A DNA stretch of 64,000 nucleotides, taken from contig NC_077240.1 in NCBI RefSeq assembly GCF_947179165.1, forward strand, positions 73,813,501 to 73,877,500, written 5' to 3'. The translations under genes and the position numbers were made by a program. Positions 46,603-59,390 of this stretch are shown piece by piece. Positions within the stretch are counted from its first letter, which is position 1; the number at the start of each line of letters is the position of its first letter. The stretch is from Solanum dulcamara (lineage: Eukaryota; Streptophyta; Magnoliopsida; Solanales; Solanaceae). The notes beneath the pieces are model-generated. The model ran no database searches. It was not told the DNA's origin and was given only the letters and a program-made list of their open reading frames with translations.

Positions 46603-47676
46603 TGTCACGACTCCGATCCGCCGTGACTGGCACCCACACTAATCCTTAGGTGGAAGAACCATTGTGACAGCCCAACAATAACAATACTGACAAGACATAA
46701 TAACATTAAAGATATGGCAATAGGTTAGATATAAATAACAAGGCTGAGTTCCATACACTCAGCCAGAATCCAGTCAACGAACTCAAAACATGCGGAAATC
46801 ATCCTAGGAACTGAAAGTCAATCGTACCAAAACTCTAAACAACTAACAAGTCTAGAAAGGGGACGCAATCCCGAAATTTTTTAACAATAGTGTCTGAAAA
46901 TCTAAATTCCGGAAGAAGGAGTAGGGATAAAAGAGAGTCCACGGCAGTCTGAAAGAAATAGATCACCCTTGAACTCGATCACTATCACTCCTCTAAGCGA
47001 GGTCTCTTCGCAACCGGCTGAATATGCTTTGTACTCAATAATGACAGAGCAAATGTAGTATTAGTACACAAAATTAATGGTGTACTGGTAGGATCACGTG
47101 GTGAGCTAATAAGCGAGTCATGGACATGTGTTTATTATGTTGGGTTTACTTTTCCATGACTCGCTTATTGGCTAACCGCATGATCCTACCAATACACTGT
47201 TGATTTTGTATACTGATACTACACTTGTTCTGCCTTTGTTGAGTACAGGAAATATTCAGCCAGTTGCAGAGAGACCTCGCTTAGAGGAGTGATAATATTC
47301 GAGTTCAAGGGTGAGCTATTCTTTCAGGCTGCCGTGGACTCTCTTTTATTCTAGTCCTTCTTTTGGGACTTATATATTCGGACACTGGTTTATTCTTTAA
47401 GGACTATCTTTTGGGGATTTCATTCCCTTCATAGACTTGTTAGTTGTTTATAGTTTTGGTACGAATGACTTTCAATTCCTAGGATGAATTTTCGCATGTT
47501 TGGGTTGATAATTAGATATTTCTAAGTTTATGGGAACTTAGCCTATGTTTTGTTGATTAAACCTGCTTTTCTATTTTTAAAATTGTTTATATCTTGTGAT
47601 TGCTGTTAGTTGAGCTGTAGTAATGGTTCTCCCACCGGAGGGTTAGTGTGGGTGTCAGTTACGACGGGTCATGACA
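46603..47676. repeat. Inverted pair of LTR-A 3' ends (1.07 kb imperfect palindrome)
   Basis: The left arm, 46603-47138, starts TGTCACGACTCC and is the reverse complement of an LTR-A 3' end. The right arm, 47139-47676, is the same LTR segment in plus orientation and ends CATGACA. Both match 58841-59374 and 63235-63771. The arms meet near TTTACTTTTCCATGACTCGC. Identity between arms is only about 75-80% by eye, so it is old or made from two different copies. The flanking pentamers (AGGCT and ATATT) do not match. Confidence 0.8.
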
Positions 47677-48084
47677 ATATTACTCTAATTAATTACTGTT
47701 TATTGTTTTAAATTAATCAAATATTTTTTAAAAATAAAATAAAATGAATTGTATACTATACACAAAAAAAAATACATGAAGAGCATTGGTGTTTAAAAAA
47801 ATTTAAACTACACACTTGAGTAGTTTTTAAAATATAATTTGAAAATATTTCAATTACGACAGTTAAAATTCAAAATACTTTAGATATAATAAACATTGAC
47901 ACATTATTAAAACCATTAAAATTATATAGTTTACAAGTGTTAACTCTACTTAATAAATCAAGAAACTCATGCATATATATTATAGTCATACTTTAGTCCT
48001 TTATTATAATCTTATTATGAAATTTTAAGCTTTCATAAGTGATAAACTTACCAACATTAAGGTGGGGAGGAAAAATAATCACAA
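47677..48084. other. AT-rich intergenic DNA with a dispersed repeat
   Basis: A phrase at 47720-47780 (AAATGAATTGTATACTATAC) recurs at 57125-57185 in the same orientation. No gene was seen. Confidence 0.4.
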
Positions 48085-48145
48085 TGCTCTAATTTTAGTA
48101 GCTAAAATATTGAATACAATATAATTAGATTGTTTTATTTAATTA

Positions 48146-48217
<72 letters not shown>

Positions 48218-48345
48218 TTTAAACTAAATTGATGCAGAATTTTACAAATAAATAAAGTCAAATAAATGTTATGAATAAAAAGAGGTCAACTCTTGTTGTT
48301 GTTGTTGATTACAATATAATTAGATTGTTTTATTTAATTATGAAT

Positions 48346-48398
<53 letters not shown>

Positions 48399-48478
48399 TT
48401 TTAACTAAACAGATGCAGAATTTTACAAATAAATAAAGTCAAATAAATGTTATAAATAAAAAGAGGTCAACTGTTTTT
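48085..48478. repeat. Tandem duplication of ~190 bp, each unit with its own (TA)n
   Basis: Both units run ACAATATAATTAGATTGTTT, a TA microsatellite, GATGCAGAATTTTACAAATA, then AAAAAGAGGTCAACT. The units are about 48114-48292 and 48312-48472, separated by a short (TTG)n. The two TA tracts differ in length. Confidence 0.85.
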
Positions 48479-48878
48479 TACTTAACTACTACTACTATTA
48501 GTAGTAGTATTGTTATTGTGGTTATTAATTAGATGAGGATTTTATTTTAATTTAATTTTGAAATATCTTTTTAATCAATATTGTTGAAGTAACTAATCTT
48601 GTATTTTGGAGACAAAATTATGTTGTCTTTTTTTAAAAAAAGAAAAACACAAACGTTATATGAATTAATTAATCATTGAAGAATTGTATGTAATTTTATT
48701 CGCTAATTATATTTAAAGAAAAATCAATTATAAATTTTGGAAGATATACTTATTTCAATGTACTTAATTGCGTGTTACTAAGTAGTTATTATAACTTTTA
48801 ATTAGAGAAAGATTATTTGTATTTTTTATGAATTTAAATTTTCTTCTTTAATAGAAAGATCTATATCAGATGATTTTT
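48479..48878. other. AT-rich intergenic DNA with a dispersed repeat
   Basis: 48600-48780 is similar to 56600-56740 (shared words ATTATATTTGAAGCAAAATTC-like and AAGAAAACATAC-like). No coding sequence. Confidence 0.4.
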
Positions 48879-49737
48879 AGTAACAACTTGTTTATGTTGT
48901 TACGGATAAACCAATAGAAAAAGAACTCGGGCCGAAAAACTTCGGATAGTGACTTGAAATTTTTTGATTCTAGGCCAGACTTGGACGAATTCTGAGTCAG
49001 GTGAGGTCTAGGGTGATTCAAAAATGGAAAAGGGAGTGAATCTTTAATTTGATTGGATTAGCTGATAGCCAAGACGATAGGAGCCTGTACGGCTTTACGA
49101 AATCGCATTCGGGCGAGTACAACTTCTGAAATCGAACTTGACGTGAAAGTATATTTTAATGCGTCTTGGGACTGGGGTGTGTTGTAAAAGGGGAGACTTT
49201 AAGACTCTTTACAAGCTCTCTGTCTCTGCCTATCCTGCCAGAGTGGGTTTACAGCCGCCAGGGTGGAGCCGCTAGAGCATGATGGTCCCGCTATGGCGGA
49301 ACAGACACTACTTTAAGTCGGAATAAAGTTCCAAAATGATTTTAGTCATTCCCACTTCGTTTTTAAGAGATTAGAAGCGACCTATGGAAAATTCCTGTTG
49401 GTTTTCACCATAATTTGTGCCAAAGGTAAGTAATTTACTCTCTAAACTTGTAAATTGATTTCGAAAACCCATAATCTATGGTGGTTGATTATTGGGGGAG
49501 GGTTTTGGACTGAAACTTGTGAAATAGACCTAGAATGGAGGTTAGGATCATGGGTTGATCTAAGAGGGGGAATTATGCTGTAATCTGTGTAAATTAGACC
49601 ATTATATTGATCTTTGTATGTATTTACTGTCTTTAAACCACAAAACAAGCTGAACGAACCTGGAAAGAGAAAACTCCTGCCCTTTAGAGTTGTCAAATTT
49701 GATTTCGAGGTAGGTGATGATTTGTTTCCTATATGTG
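48879..49737 (+). mobile_element. LTR-A fragment, 5' half
   Basis: It aligns to the first half of the LTR at 57579 (GAATTCTGAGTCAGGTGA, TCTCTGCCTATCC, GAGGTAGGTGATGATTTG). The terminal TG reads AG. It ends abruptly at 49737, where family B sequence starts on the other strand. It contains the short dyads CCGCCAGGGTGG and CCGCTATGGCGG. Confidence 0.75.
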
Positions 49738-50588
49738 AAAACTCCAACTTAACTCAACTCAAATCAATAAAGATGAAGGGGCACGTGGACGAACGCAGTC
49801 CAACGTTGTGTTAGCCTTACATACCTTAAAAGCCCCACAAATCTTGATGAAAAATCTTAACTTGAAGAAGAACAATCAAGATACCCTTTCTTGAATTCTT
49901 GGATTTGTTTTCTTGGAAACCCTATGATTAGGATTTAAGATTTCTCTTAGCGATTCATGTATGTATGAAGTAATTTGGATTGGAAATTTTGAAATATATG
50001 AAGAAGAACTTACCTTGATGAAGAACCTTGAAAGAGAACCTTAACTTGATGTTTTTCTTGAAAATTCTTGAGCGTTAAAGTTTAGGAGTGAATGAGAGGG
50101 TTTCTAATGAGTAAAAACTGATTTCTACACGTTTAGGGACATTAAAATAACTCCCCAAAGTGTTATAGGAAAGAAATACCCTTAAAAAAATAAAAGGGGC
50201 GTCTTTTGGCTTAGGCAGTGGAGTCCGCGTCCTCTCTACGTGCGGAGCAGCGTCTCCAGTAAAATAGTCACAACTTTTTACTTCGAACTCCAAATGAGGC
50301 AAAATTAGTGGCGTTAAAAAGAGGACACGTAGATATTTAATTTGACAGGTCATAGGATACCTTACTCTAAATATCCTGATAGATATGGGCGTTTAAATTT
50401 GACCCTTATAAGATGATACTTCAACTCGACTTAGTTCTAGAGGTTCCTTATGACCATAATTCACCTCTAATATACTTCAAATACTTAGGAATTGATCGTA
50501 ACTCATATATACAATTACAATTCATCGAGTTCGAGTCTATACATATGAAGAATAGTTCGAGTCATGATGAAAAATTTGTGGTGTTACA
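49738..50588 (-). repeat. Family B 3' LTR, truncated
   Basis: Begins TGTAACACCACAAATTTTTC on the minus strand. It matches 56542-55675 and is then cut at the junction with LTR-A. Confidence 0.8.
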
Positions 50589-50601
50589 TTATCTCCCCCT
50601 T
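50589..50601 (-). other. Polypurine tract of family B
   Basis: AAGGGGGAGATAA directly before TGTAACACC on the minus strand. Confidence 0.8.
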
Positions 50602-50603
50602 GT

Positions 50604-53600
50604 GATCATTCATCCTCGAATGAAGATCAACTAGAGCTGGAATAGAGGCATGAATAACAATTGAGACTCAATCAAATCAACCAATCAACCAAATCAAGCA
50701 ATCTAGACAATCAACTATTCAGACTCAAGAATAGACAAATCAGTTCAACTAAAGAGTAGGGACATTACCTTCAACATTCTCATTATTAGGCACGAATAGA
50801 AAATAAAAAATCCATCAATCGAATCATTCAAACATCTAGATCATCAATCGTCGAACTCAAGAAAGAAGATATCAACTCAAATCAAGAATAGAACATTACT
50901 TTCAATATCATCGTTGATGGCACGAATAGAAATGGATATTTGGTCTTCATATCATCCTCATAGAATAGTCTATCCTTGATTTCAGCACTTTCAATGGGAA
51001 CTACCAATAAAGGATCTCCTAAGCACTCCTTCGATCATCGAGACATGAAGAACCAAATGAATAACGACTAACTTAGATAGTAACTCCAATTCATAAGTGA
51101 CATCTCCAATCCTCTTCACACTTTGGTATGGCCAATATAACAGTGTCTAAGATTCCCCTTCTTTTCAAGCCTCATAACACCCTTCACGTATATCTAATCA
51201 TTCACCTCAAACTTCAAGTCTTTTCTACCTCACCTCAATTTTTCACACTCTCTGGAATGGTTTTTCACTTCCTCTATAACTTGGTGAACTAAGTCTAGTC
51301 CAACCCACTTAAAGATAGAGAACTCACTCGCTAAAAGACATCATACCAGGGATGAGAGAAGAGCTACAACCTCAAATGCTCCCATCAACATTCCTCTTAC
51401 CAAGTTCAAGCCTAGCTCTAAGTCCCAAGGTACTAGTCCTAAGATGATCATACTTAAACAAATTTAACCCTCGAATTCATACTCTATACCTCCATAGGGA
51501 CCTTTTACTTATAGAATACTACTCTTCCTCACCACTTCATACAAACACTCACAATCATCACCCAAATGTCATCAATATCCTACCACCGATCACTCTCATA
51601 GTGACAACCACACTCAATCCTATCACTCTAACCACCTCAACCACATCTAAGAATTGTCAAGCCTACTTTAACACTTCTACTTTCATTATTGCATGAGCTC
51701 TTACCCAGAGACACACTAACATACTCTTACCTATCTATTGCATATCACAGGGTCTCATCTCGCTCCTCTTCCACACCTCTATCCCTAACTAAACAAGTAC
51801 AACACAACTATCATAATTAGGAAACACTCACTGTCCCCTATCTTCTCTCACTCAACTCAGTCTACTATCATCAACATCGCTATCAGGACTAGAAAGGAAG
51901 AATCACTAAAACATTTTAGAGCAAAAAGTCATAAGTATGATTCATTTAAGAAAGTCTGATCTGGGAACGTCCATAACTAATATGATCTCTCTAGTCTTTC
52001 AGGGCCTATCATGAGCTCATGGAATTATACATATTGTGAAACTCAAGTTATTTTTCGTCTAACATTGGGTTGAAAACTCTTAGATTCATGAGACAAAATT
52101 AGGATTGCTGAATGAAATTATCAATTCTCATCCTCTAACTCATCATGGATATGCATAAACATGGGGGTGTATGGGTCTAGGCTATGGGCATAGTGCTCAT
52201 ACACACAAAAGTAATAGAGTATCACCATAACTGAAGTGTTAGGAATATGCGAGATAGAAAAATAATGATGTCTCATTCTGATCAATTCATCACTATCGAA
52301 AGTTCAAGACTTACTTTGGTTCATTACCTCATCATCTCCCCCTTAGCTCGAATGTTACTACTCTAAGCCTGCAGACTGATTCTCTATACTTAGCTATAAG
52401 CACATTGCTCCACACGGCAGAGTACCACTATTCACAAGAACAATTAAACTCTCCAATTATACTATACCTGAAGATACCAAACTGCTACTGGGGCCTCATT
52501 TTATGATATTTTCCTCAACTTCCTTCTATCTTTTAGGAATCTTTATATACTTGCTGCTCTTATTGGTGTACACATCCACTTTTTCTAACTCTTATGATCT
52601 AATCTCTTCTCTTTAGCCTGCTAACACTCATCTTCTAGGTTCACATATTCCTTACTTAGTTGAAGGAAACTTGAACTATAACAGAAGACTCATCATTATC
52701 TATCTACAACTCTCTTCGACCCAATTCTTATGGATACTTAGTAGAAAGAAAAACCCACATCCAGCCTTATCCACATTAGCAGCTAAAAGATACTAACCAG
52801 TCACCCAAAGCAACTCATAAAATTAGAGCCTCATACAACTTTATACTACCATGGATACACATCTTAGGCCTCTTCTTACCAAATGACTTAGCCTCAATTC
52901 ACTATTTGCATCTAAGGGTCACATACCCCCCATTCGTAACACACACTCCTGACAAGTTAAATCTTAATCTCTCACATACGCCATGTCAAGACTACTAAAT
53001 CAAATCTTAAAACTATGACTATCACACTTATAATGCTATCCCTTATTTCTTCACACTACTTATCTCAATTTCAAGCTTAGGGTCTAGTACTAACACGCAC
53101 ATCACACACCACTCGCATGCTATACAATTTTACAACTACTAGGTGAAATTAAGAAACACTCTTCTACTAAGACCTCATGACAAGTAATCGATCATCATCT
53201 CACTATCTGTCTAATTATAATTTATCACCTCGTCTCCTTTCTTAACCTAAGTACTATTTACCCATTCATTACACCTCATTGCCTAGTTATATTCATATCT
53301 TTCTAAATAACATGGGACACTCTCTTCAAAATCATAAGCCTAGCTTAGATCTATCATCTCATGACTCCTTCTCCCTCCGTTCAACACCTATACTAGGTCT
53401 TTTACTAATAAAAAGACACCTCAGTGTAAAACTCCTTATGGTTCGAGTGTACTCTAACTCATTTTAACTAACAACTCTTCCTCTACCTCTTGTCATGAAA
53501 GTTAGACGATACTTACTACATCTTTAATCAAAGTCAAAAGGGATGAGTTCTAACTCTATTGCTTACCGTATAAGTACCTAACTCTAGGTACATGCCTCAA

Positions 53601-54190
53601 TCAACCACTGTTCTCACTATTCGGTTTCTACTCCTCTAACTTCATCTTTCTAGCTCTAGGATCATTCTACAAATCATAGCTTGCCATGCCTCAAGTCATA
53701 TTCCATCAGATGGTAACACTAATCATTTAGAGACATAACCTTCCTTTTGAGGAGAACATCTGAAGTACGATTTTAGAGAAGATAGCATGGAAATACATCT
53801 TACTTTGGCTCAACGCACGATTCATATGAATGATGGTGCATTCTTTCAAATCAATACACTTGTGTGCACTAATCAGCTCCTCTCAATCTTGGTGCAGTGT
53901 ATTTAACCTCTGAATACTTTATCTAAAAGTAACTTATCAATAAGGATCTGAGCTTTACTATTCCAACCACCTTGAGCATGATCAATAGTCGAATGGATTT
54001 GAGTAACGCATGAATCATAATGAAACTTTTATAGAGTTAAACTCTATCGCACGAAGTCAGAATATGAAAGAAGTGGAATAATATCTAATGTCCTATAGCC
54101 TCCTGATTATAAGTGTGGAGTACGACACACCCATAAGCAAGACTCTACTAGACAAGACTTCATAGACTTTCTAGGACTCTTGAACTCTGT
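50604..54190 (-). pseudogene. Family B internal region, severely decayed pol
   Basis: Only the 3' end of pol can be read. Around 51250-50910 on the minus strand there are traces of the integrase C-terminal region and the stretch after it (SRWSKECLGDPLLVVPIES, then KDRLFYEDDMK), with stops and frame changes between fragments. The rest, 51300-54190, is AC/TC-rich, lacks any long frame and gives no family match by eye. It may be heavily mutated gag-pol or other sequence. Confidence 0.55.
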
Positions 54191-54204
54191 GCTCTGATAC
54201 TAAG
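54191..54204 (-). other. Primer binding site of family B
   Basis: CTTAGTATCAGAGC on the minus strand, next to the LTR end, fits the initiator Met-tRNA-type PBS. Confidence 0.75.
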
Positions 54205-54206
54205 TT

Positions 54207-56542
54207 TGTCACACCCCGGGAGGGTACCCTAGACATGATCGACACTCAGAGACTATTGCTAGTCCCCAAGCGAACCACTTGGCCTATTCACATAATTATT
54301 CAATCAACTCTCTATCAGCGGAAGACTTGACTCATTAGGATGATCGAATAGATAATTATAGAATAAGGCCAAAGGCCAACAATCTGTCTAATCCAATCAA
54401 CAAGACTAGTATGAATGAAACTAGCCAAAAGACAATCTCAAGTCAACAAGTCAACAATCTAGTCTATGAAGCCTCTATCAATTGTCTGAGTTGTGCCAAT
54501 GACAGGTTCATGGCTACCTCAAATCAAATAAAAGTAAAAGTCTAAAATCTAAAGCTAGATGCTAAAAGAATGGCATCTTTCGAAAGCAGGGAAAAATCAC
54601 CAATCAGCTAGAGTATGAATGATCCTCAACAGTGCGCCTGTTGATGATCTCTAGAACCTGTCTCTGCATCATAAAATGATGCAGGTCTAAATGAATGTCA
54701 GTACGTGGAATGTACGAGTATGTAATATGGAAGAATGAAATAAAAATACATTAAAGGTACTTAAGATAGAATGAAACTTGCCCAACTCGATATGATATGC
54801 AAGTATAAAATATAACAATGCTTTAAAAAGGATTCAGTAACATGCAACTTATTCAAAACATGTCCTATACTTTCATGCACAATCTGGGAGTCTCTCTTAA
54901 TCGACAACAATTCCACTATTTATACGTAGGTGATGTACAGTGAAATAATGTCGTTGACATGTCCTCCAATAATTGCCAAGATAAAGGACGAATCTATCAA
55001 TTTGGATCCACCAATCAATCAAGTCCTATCTTTTTAGGATAATGAAATAGGAAAATATCCGACTTTAATAGTTCAATCCTCTCTAATACTGGCTACGTAG
55101 TTATTGAGTTTTACTCTCACTCAATTCAGTGTTCGATACTACTCTCAAAACTCAATATGTTCATGCAACTTAAACCAATGAGTTCAATCAAAACTTTCTA
55201 CTAGTCTCATTGGACTCTTATTGAAATTCAATCTCATCTCAAATGATGCTCTTTCGAATCAATTCAATCCAATCCAATACTCAACTTTTTAAAATCTCTT
55301 TAAAGCATGCAATCTCGACTTAAAATAATGATTAAAAGATTTTTCAAACTCATGCTCAAAATAATAATTCAGAGAGTTTTCAAACTCAACTCATGCTCAA
55401 ACATTTTCTCAATCAAAGATGAAAATATTCACTCTTTAAAATCAAAATAGTGCATCAAATAATTAATGCAAAAATATTCACAAATCATTCTTTAAAAATC
55501 AATCAATGTGTGAAAATCATATATAATCTTCAATTAGAGTTCATGTGAATGAAGACATAAACATGCATCCAAATCAAATACTCAACCCATGAACAATATT
55601 AATATGTATTTTAAATAAGTACAAGGAACCCAAAAAGACAATAGATAACTCAAGAATTCAATTCAAGAAACTCAAAAACTTCAACTTAATTCAACTCGAA
55701 TCAATAAAGATGAAGGGGCACATGGGCGAACGCAGTCCAACGTTGTGTTAGCCTTACATACCTTAAAAGCTCCACAAATCTTGATGAAAAATTTTAACTT
55801 GAAGAAGAACAATCAGGATACCCTTTCTTGAAATTCTTGGATTTGTTTAGGAGTGATCCATGTATGTATGAAGTAATTTGGGTTGGAAATGTTGAAATAT
55901 ATGAAGAAGAACTTACCTTGATGAAGAACCTTGAAATAGAACCCTAACTTGATGTTTTTCTTGAAAATTCTTGAGCGTTAAAGTTTAGGAGTGAATAAGA
56001 GGGTTTCTAATGAGGAAAAACTGATTTCTACACGTTTAGGGATATTAAAATAACTCTCCAAAGTGTTATAGGATAAAAATACCCTTAAAAAAATAAAAGG
56101 AGCGTCATTGGCTTAGGCAGTGGAGTCCGCGTCCTCTCTATGTCGCGGAGCCATTGCAGATTTTTGCCAGGATGGGAGTCTCTAGTAAAATGGTCATAAC
56201 GTTTTACTTCGAACTCCAAATGAGTCAAATTGGTGGCGTCAGAAAGAGGACACGTAGATATTTAATTTGACAGGTCATAAGATACCTAAATCTTAATATC
56301 CAGATAGAAATGGGCGTTTAAAGTTGACTCTTATAAGATCTTATATGAAAACTTAATCGGTAAAGGATCTTTCAACTCGACTTAGTACTAGAGGTTCCTT
56401 ATGATCATAATTCACCTTTAATACACTTCAAATACTTAGGAATTGATCCAAACTCATATATACAATTAGAATTCATCGAGTTCGAGTCTATACGCATATG
56501 AAGAATGGTTCGAGTCTTGGCGAAATTTTTTGGAGTGTTACA
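54207..56542 (-). repeat. Family B 5' LTR
   Basis: Reads TGTAACACTCC...CCCGGGGTGTGACA on the minus strand, 2336 bp. Confidence 0.8.
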
Positions 56543-56550
56543 ATATCATT

Positions 56551-56577
56551 ATCACTCTCTCTCTCTCTCTCTCTATC

Positions 56578-56614
<37 letters not shown>
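56551..56614. repeat. Compound microsatellite (CT)n(TA)n(GT)n
   Basis: Three dinucleotide runs in succession just outside the family B 5' LTR. Confidence 0.9.
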
Positions 56615-57573
56615 TTTGAAAAGAAAACATACATTTTATGAACGATCTACTAATTATTGAATTTTATTCACTTGATTATATTTGAAGCAAAATTCAATTG
56701 TAAACTTTGGGATTCATACTTACTAATTACTATCATCAAACAAGCGAAAAATAGAGAAAAACTAAATATTTTTATATATTGTTATATTGAAGGGGATTTG
56801 AGAAAAAATTAGTATGGTACCACATTGAATGAATAGAGATAAACATTTTTCCTTATTAATGTTTTATCCTAAAATGATTGTCCGTAAATTTTAAGAATTA
56901 AATTAGACAATCAAATTTTAACCGCTAATATATATCTTCCTATGTAGGGGAAACAGGTTGGGATGGTTAATTATGGATTTTTTTTAATGGGGGTGAGATG
57001 CGGGAGGAGTGGGGGATGTATATGGTTCCAACATAATTTGAATTGTAATGAAAAATTAATATTATGTAAAAATAAAATTACAAAATGTTTTAAAATAAAG
57101 TGTATAACTTTTTAATTAATTAGCCATTGTTTTTTTTAAAAAAATAAAATGAATTGTATACTATACACAAATAAAAGAAATATATGAAAACTTTTCGTCC
57201 TTATTTGTTTATTACTTAAAAGAGTATGGGGAATAGGAAAGAGTCATTTGTTTTTGAGGAAACTTAGAGAAAATAAAAGTAAAAATCGAAATAAGAATAT
57301 TATGAAATTCTTATAAACAAAGGTTATCATTGTCTTTTTACCATTTTAGTCAAATTTGGGCCAATTGTTTGGGCCATTTAGACTATTTCGAACCATCATA
57401 CTTTGGAAATTATTGATATTTGTTATTTTCAATGTAAAGAATAAATTTGGAGGATTTTCAAATGAGGTTGTTTTTTCGGTTCAATAAAAACATAAGTGCG
57501 TGACACATGATTTTTTAAAATCGAAAATGAACTTTTAAAAGGTGGGGAGGTATTTTTAATTGGTTTCATATTA
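56615..57573. other. AT-rich intergenic DNA
   Basis: It carries the second copies of the dispersed segments at 47720 and 48600. No gene, RNA or TIR element was recognised. Confidence 0.4.
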
Positions 57574-57578
57574 TTTGG

Positions 57579-59374
57579 TGTAACGATTTGTCCCCGTCAT
57601 TACGGATAGGCCAAGGAAAAAGGAATTTAGGCCAGAAATCTTTGGGTAGTAACTTCGAAAAAATTGAGCCTAGGCCAGAGTTGGATGAATTCTGAGTCAG
57701 GTGACGTCTACGGTGACCTAGTGATAGGTGGGGGATTGAATCGGTGATTTGATTAAATTAATTTTTAGTCAAGACGATGCAGAGCATTTATAGCTTCATG
57801 GAATCGCAATCGAATGAGTAAAACTTATGGAATTGGACTGGGCGTGAAGCTATAATTTAAGACATCTTAGGGAGAGGATATGTTGTGAAATGGAAAGCTC
57901 CAAACTCTGTGTCTCTGCCTATCCCGCTAGAGTGGGATTAGTGCCGCCAGAGCGGGATGGTCCTACTGGAGCTGGACAGTCGCGACTTAAGTCAGGGAAA
58001 AACTCCAGAAATGGTATTCTTCTGCAAAAACTGTTCTTAGGACGTGAGGAGGCGACCCAGGGTAATATTGATCAATTTTCTACGTATTCTCACACCCAAA
58101 GTAATATTTCTACTCCCTAAATTCATAATTCGATTCCTAAAACCTATAAACTAGGGTGGGTGATCGTTTTAGGAAGATTTTGGCCTGTGAGTAATGGTGG
58201 AAATTAGCCCTAGGTGGGGTTTAGGACCATAGGTTGGTCTAGTAGGGAAATTATTCTATAATTCAACTAAGATAGACCATTATATTGATCCTTTGTGTAT
58301 ATTTACTATTTTTAGACCAAGAACAAGTAGAACTAACCCGGAAAGGAAAAAATCTTGCATCTTAGAGTTGTTGAGGCTCGAATTCGAAGTAGTTGATGGC
58401 TTTGTTTCCTGTATGTGTTCATGTACTTGCTAAATTACTTCATTCTATGCATATGTATATATGAATAGGGACACATGCTAGAAATTATGTGAAATAATCA
58501 CTTACTGGCCTAATTTATGTTGAACCTATTCTTGGTGACATAATGTTGACTACTGAATATAATTATGGTTGTTTTGAATGTTTAGATTGGGTGTCAAATT
58601 CTGACACATAATTAGATTGGGTGTCATATTCTGACACACATTTTGATCAGGTGTCACGTTCTGACACAAATCTTGAATCGAATGTCACGTGTCAATACAA
58701 ATTAGGTGTTTGTTGGTCTCATGAAAGGACCCTTATGTGAAGTTGCATGATATTGAGATTATTGAACTGTGGTCTTCCTGAGTAATGATTGATATGAAAA
58801 TGATTAAGCGGTATATATTTGATTACTATGTTGAGTTTACTAATTCATGATTCACGTACTAGCAAGCCGCGTGATCCTATCAGTAAACTGTTGATTTTGT
58901 ATACAAATACAACACTTGCTTTGTCTTTGTTGAGTACATGATATATTCAGTCGGTTGCAGAGAGACTTTGCCTAGAGGAGTGACAATTGTTTGAGTTCAA
59001 GGATGACCTGTTTCTTATAGGATGCCGTGGATTCTCTTTACTTCTAGTCCTTCTTTCGGGACTTAGATGTTTAGCATTGGTTTACTATTAATGGATTTGT
59101 TTGGGATTGCATTCCCTTTTTACTAGACTTAATGACTTGTTTAAAATTTTGGTACATTTGACTTTTAGTTCCTAGATATTTTTGCATGTTTTTAGGGTTC
59201 TTGACTAAGCTTTACTGAGTTTATAAGAACTCAGCCTTGTTGTTATTAAATTAAGTTGCTTCCGCATCTTTGACACTTCTTGCATCTCGTAAATGTGATA
59301 GTTGAGCTGTATTAATGGGTCTCCTGTCAGAGCGTTAGTGTGGGTGCCAATCATGGAGGATCGGGATCGTGACA
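57579..59374 (+). repeat. LTR-A, complete 5' LTR
   Basis: TGTAACGATTTGTCC...GGATCGTGACA, 1796 bp. It includes short dyads (CCGCTAGAGTGGG, CCGCCAGAGCGGG) near 57924-57965 and a four-copy array of GGGTGTCA...TGACAC units at 58585-58690. Confidence 0.8.
58585..58690 (+). repeat. Tandem dyad array GTGTCA...TGACAC in LTR-A
   Basis: Four units of about 30 bp, each with GTGTCA and TGACAC about five bases apart, so that each unit can form a small hairpin. The same array is at 62974-63095 in the 3' LTR. Confidence 0.75.
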
Positions 59375-59377
59375 AAG

Positions 59378-59390
59378 TTGGTATCACATC
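59378..59390 (+). other. Primer binding site 1 of the family A element
   Basis: TTGGTATCACATC three bases after the LTR end; similar to the initiator Met-tRNA-type site TGGTATCAGAGC with mismatches at its 3' end. Confidence 0.65.

Larger units (their letters stand above)
49738..56542 (-). mobile_element. Ty3-gypsy element (family B), 3' LTR truncated
   Basis: On the minus strand: 5' LTR 56542-54207, PBS 54204-54191, decayed internal region, PPT 50601-50589, 3' LTR 50588-49738 (cut). The two LTR parts are clearly homologous over about 850 bp (for example GGGCGAACGCAGTCCAACGT at 55727, matching 49789). The internal region is about 3.6 kb, shorter than a complete gag-pol, so it has also lost sequence. 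No target duplication can be checked because one end is missing. Confidence 0.8.

Noticed and set aside
49442..50634. Short frames of 66-101 residues
   Set aside because: They lie in LTR-A and family B LTR sequence and cross the junction between the two elements.
53279..53467. 62-residue plus-strand frame in family B
   Set aside because: It is antisense to the element and has no features; the region is decayed internal sequence.
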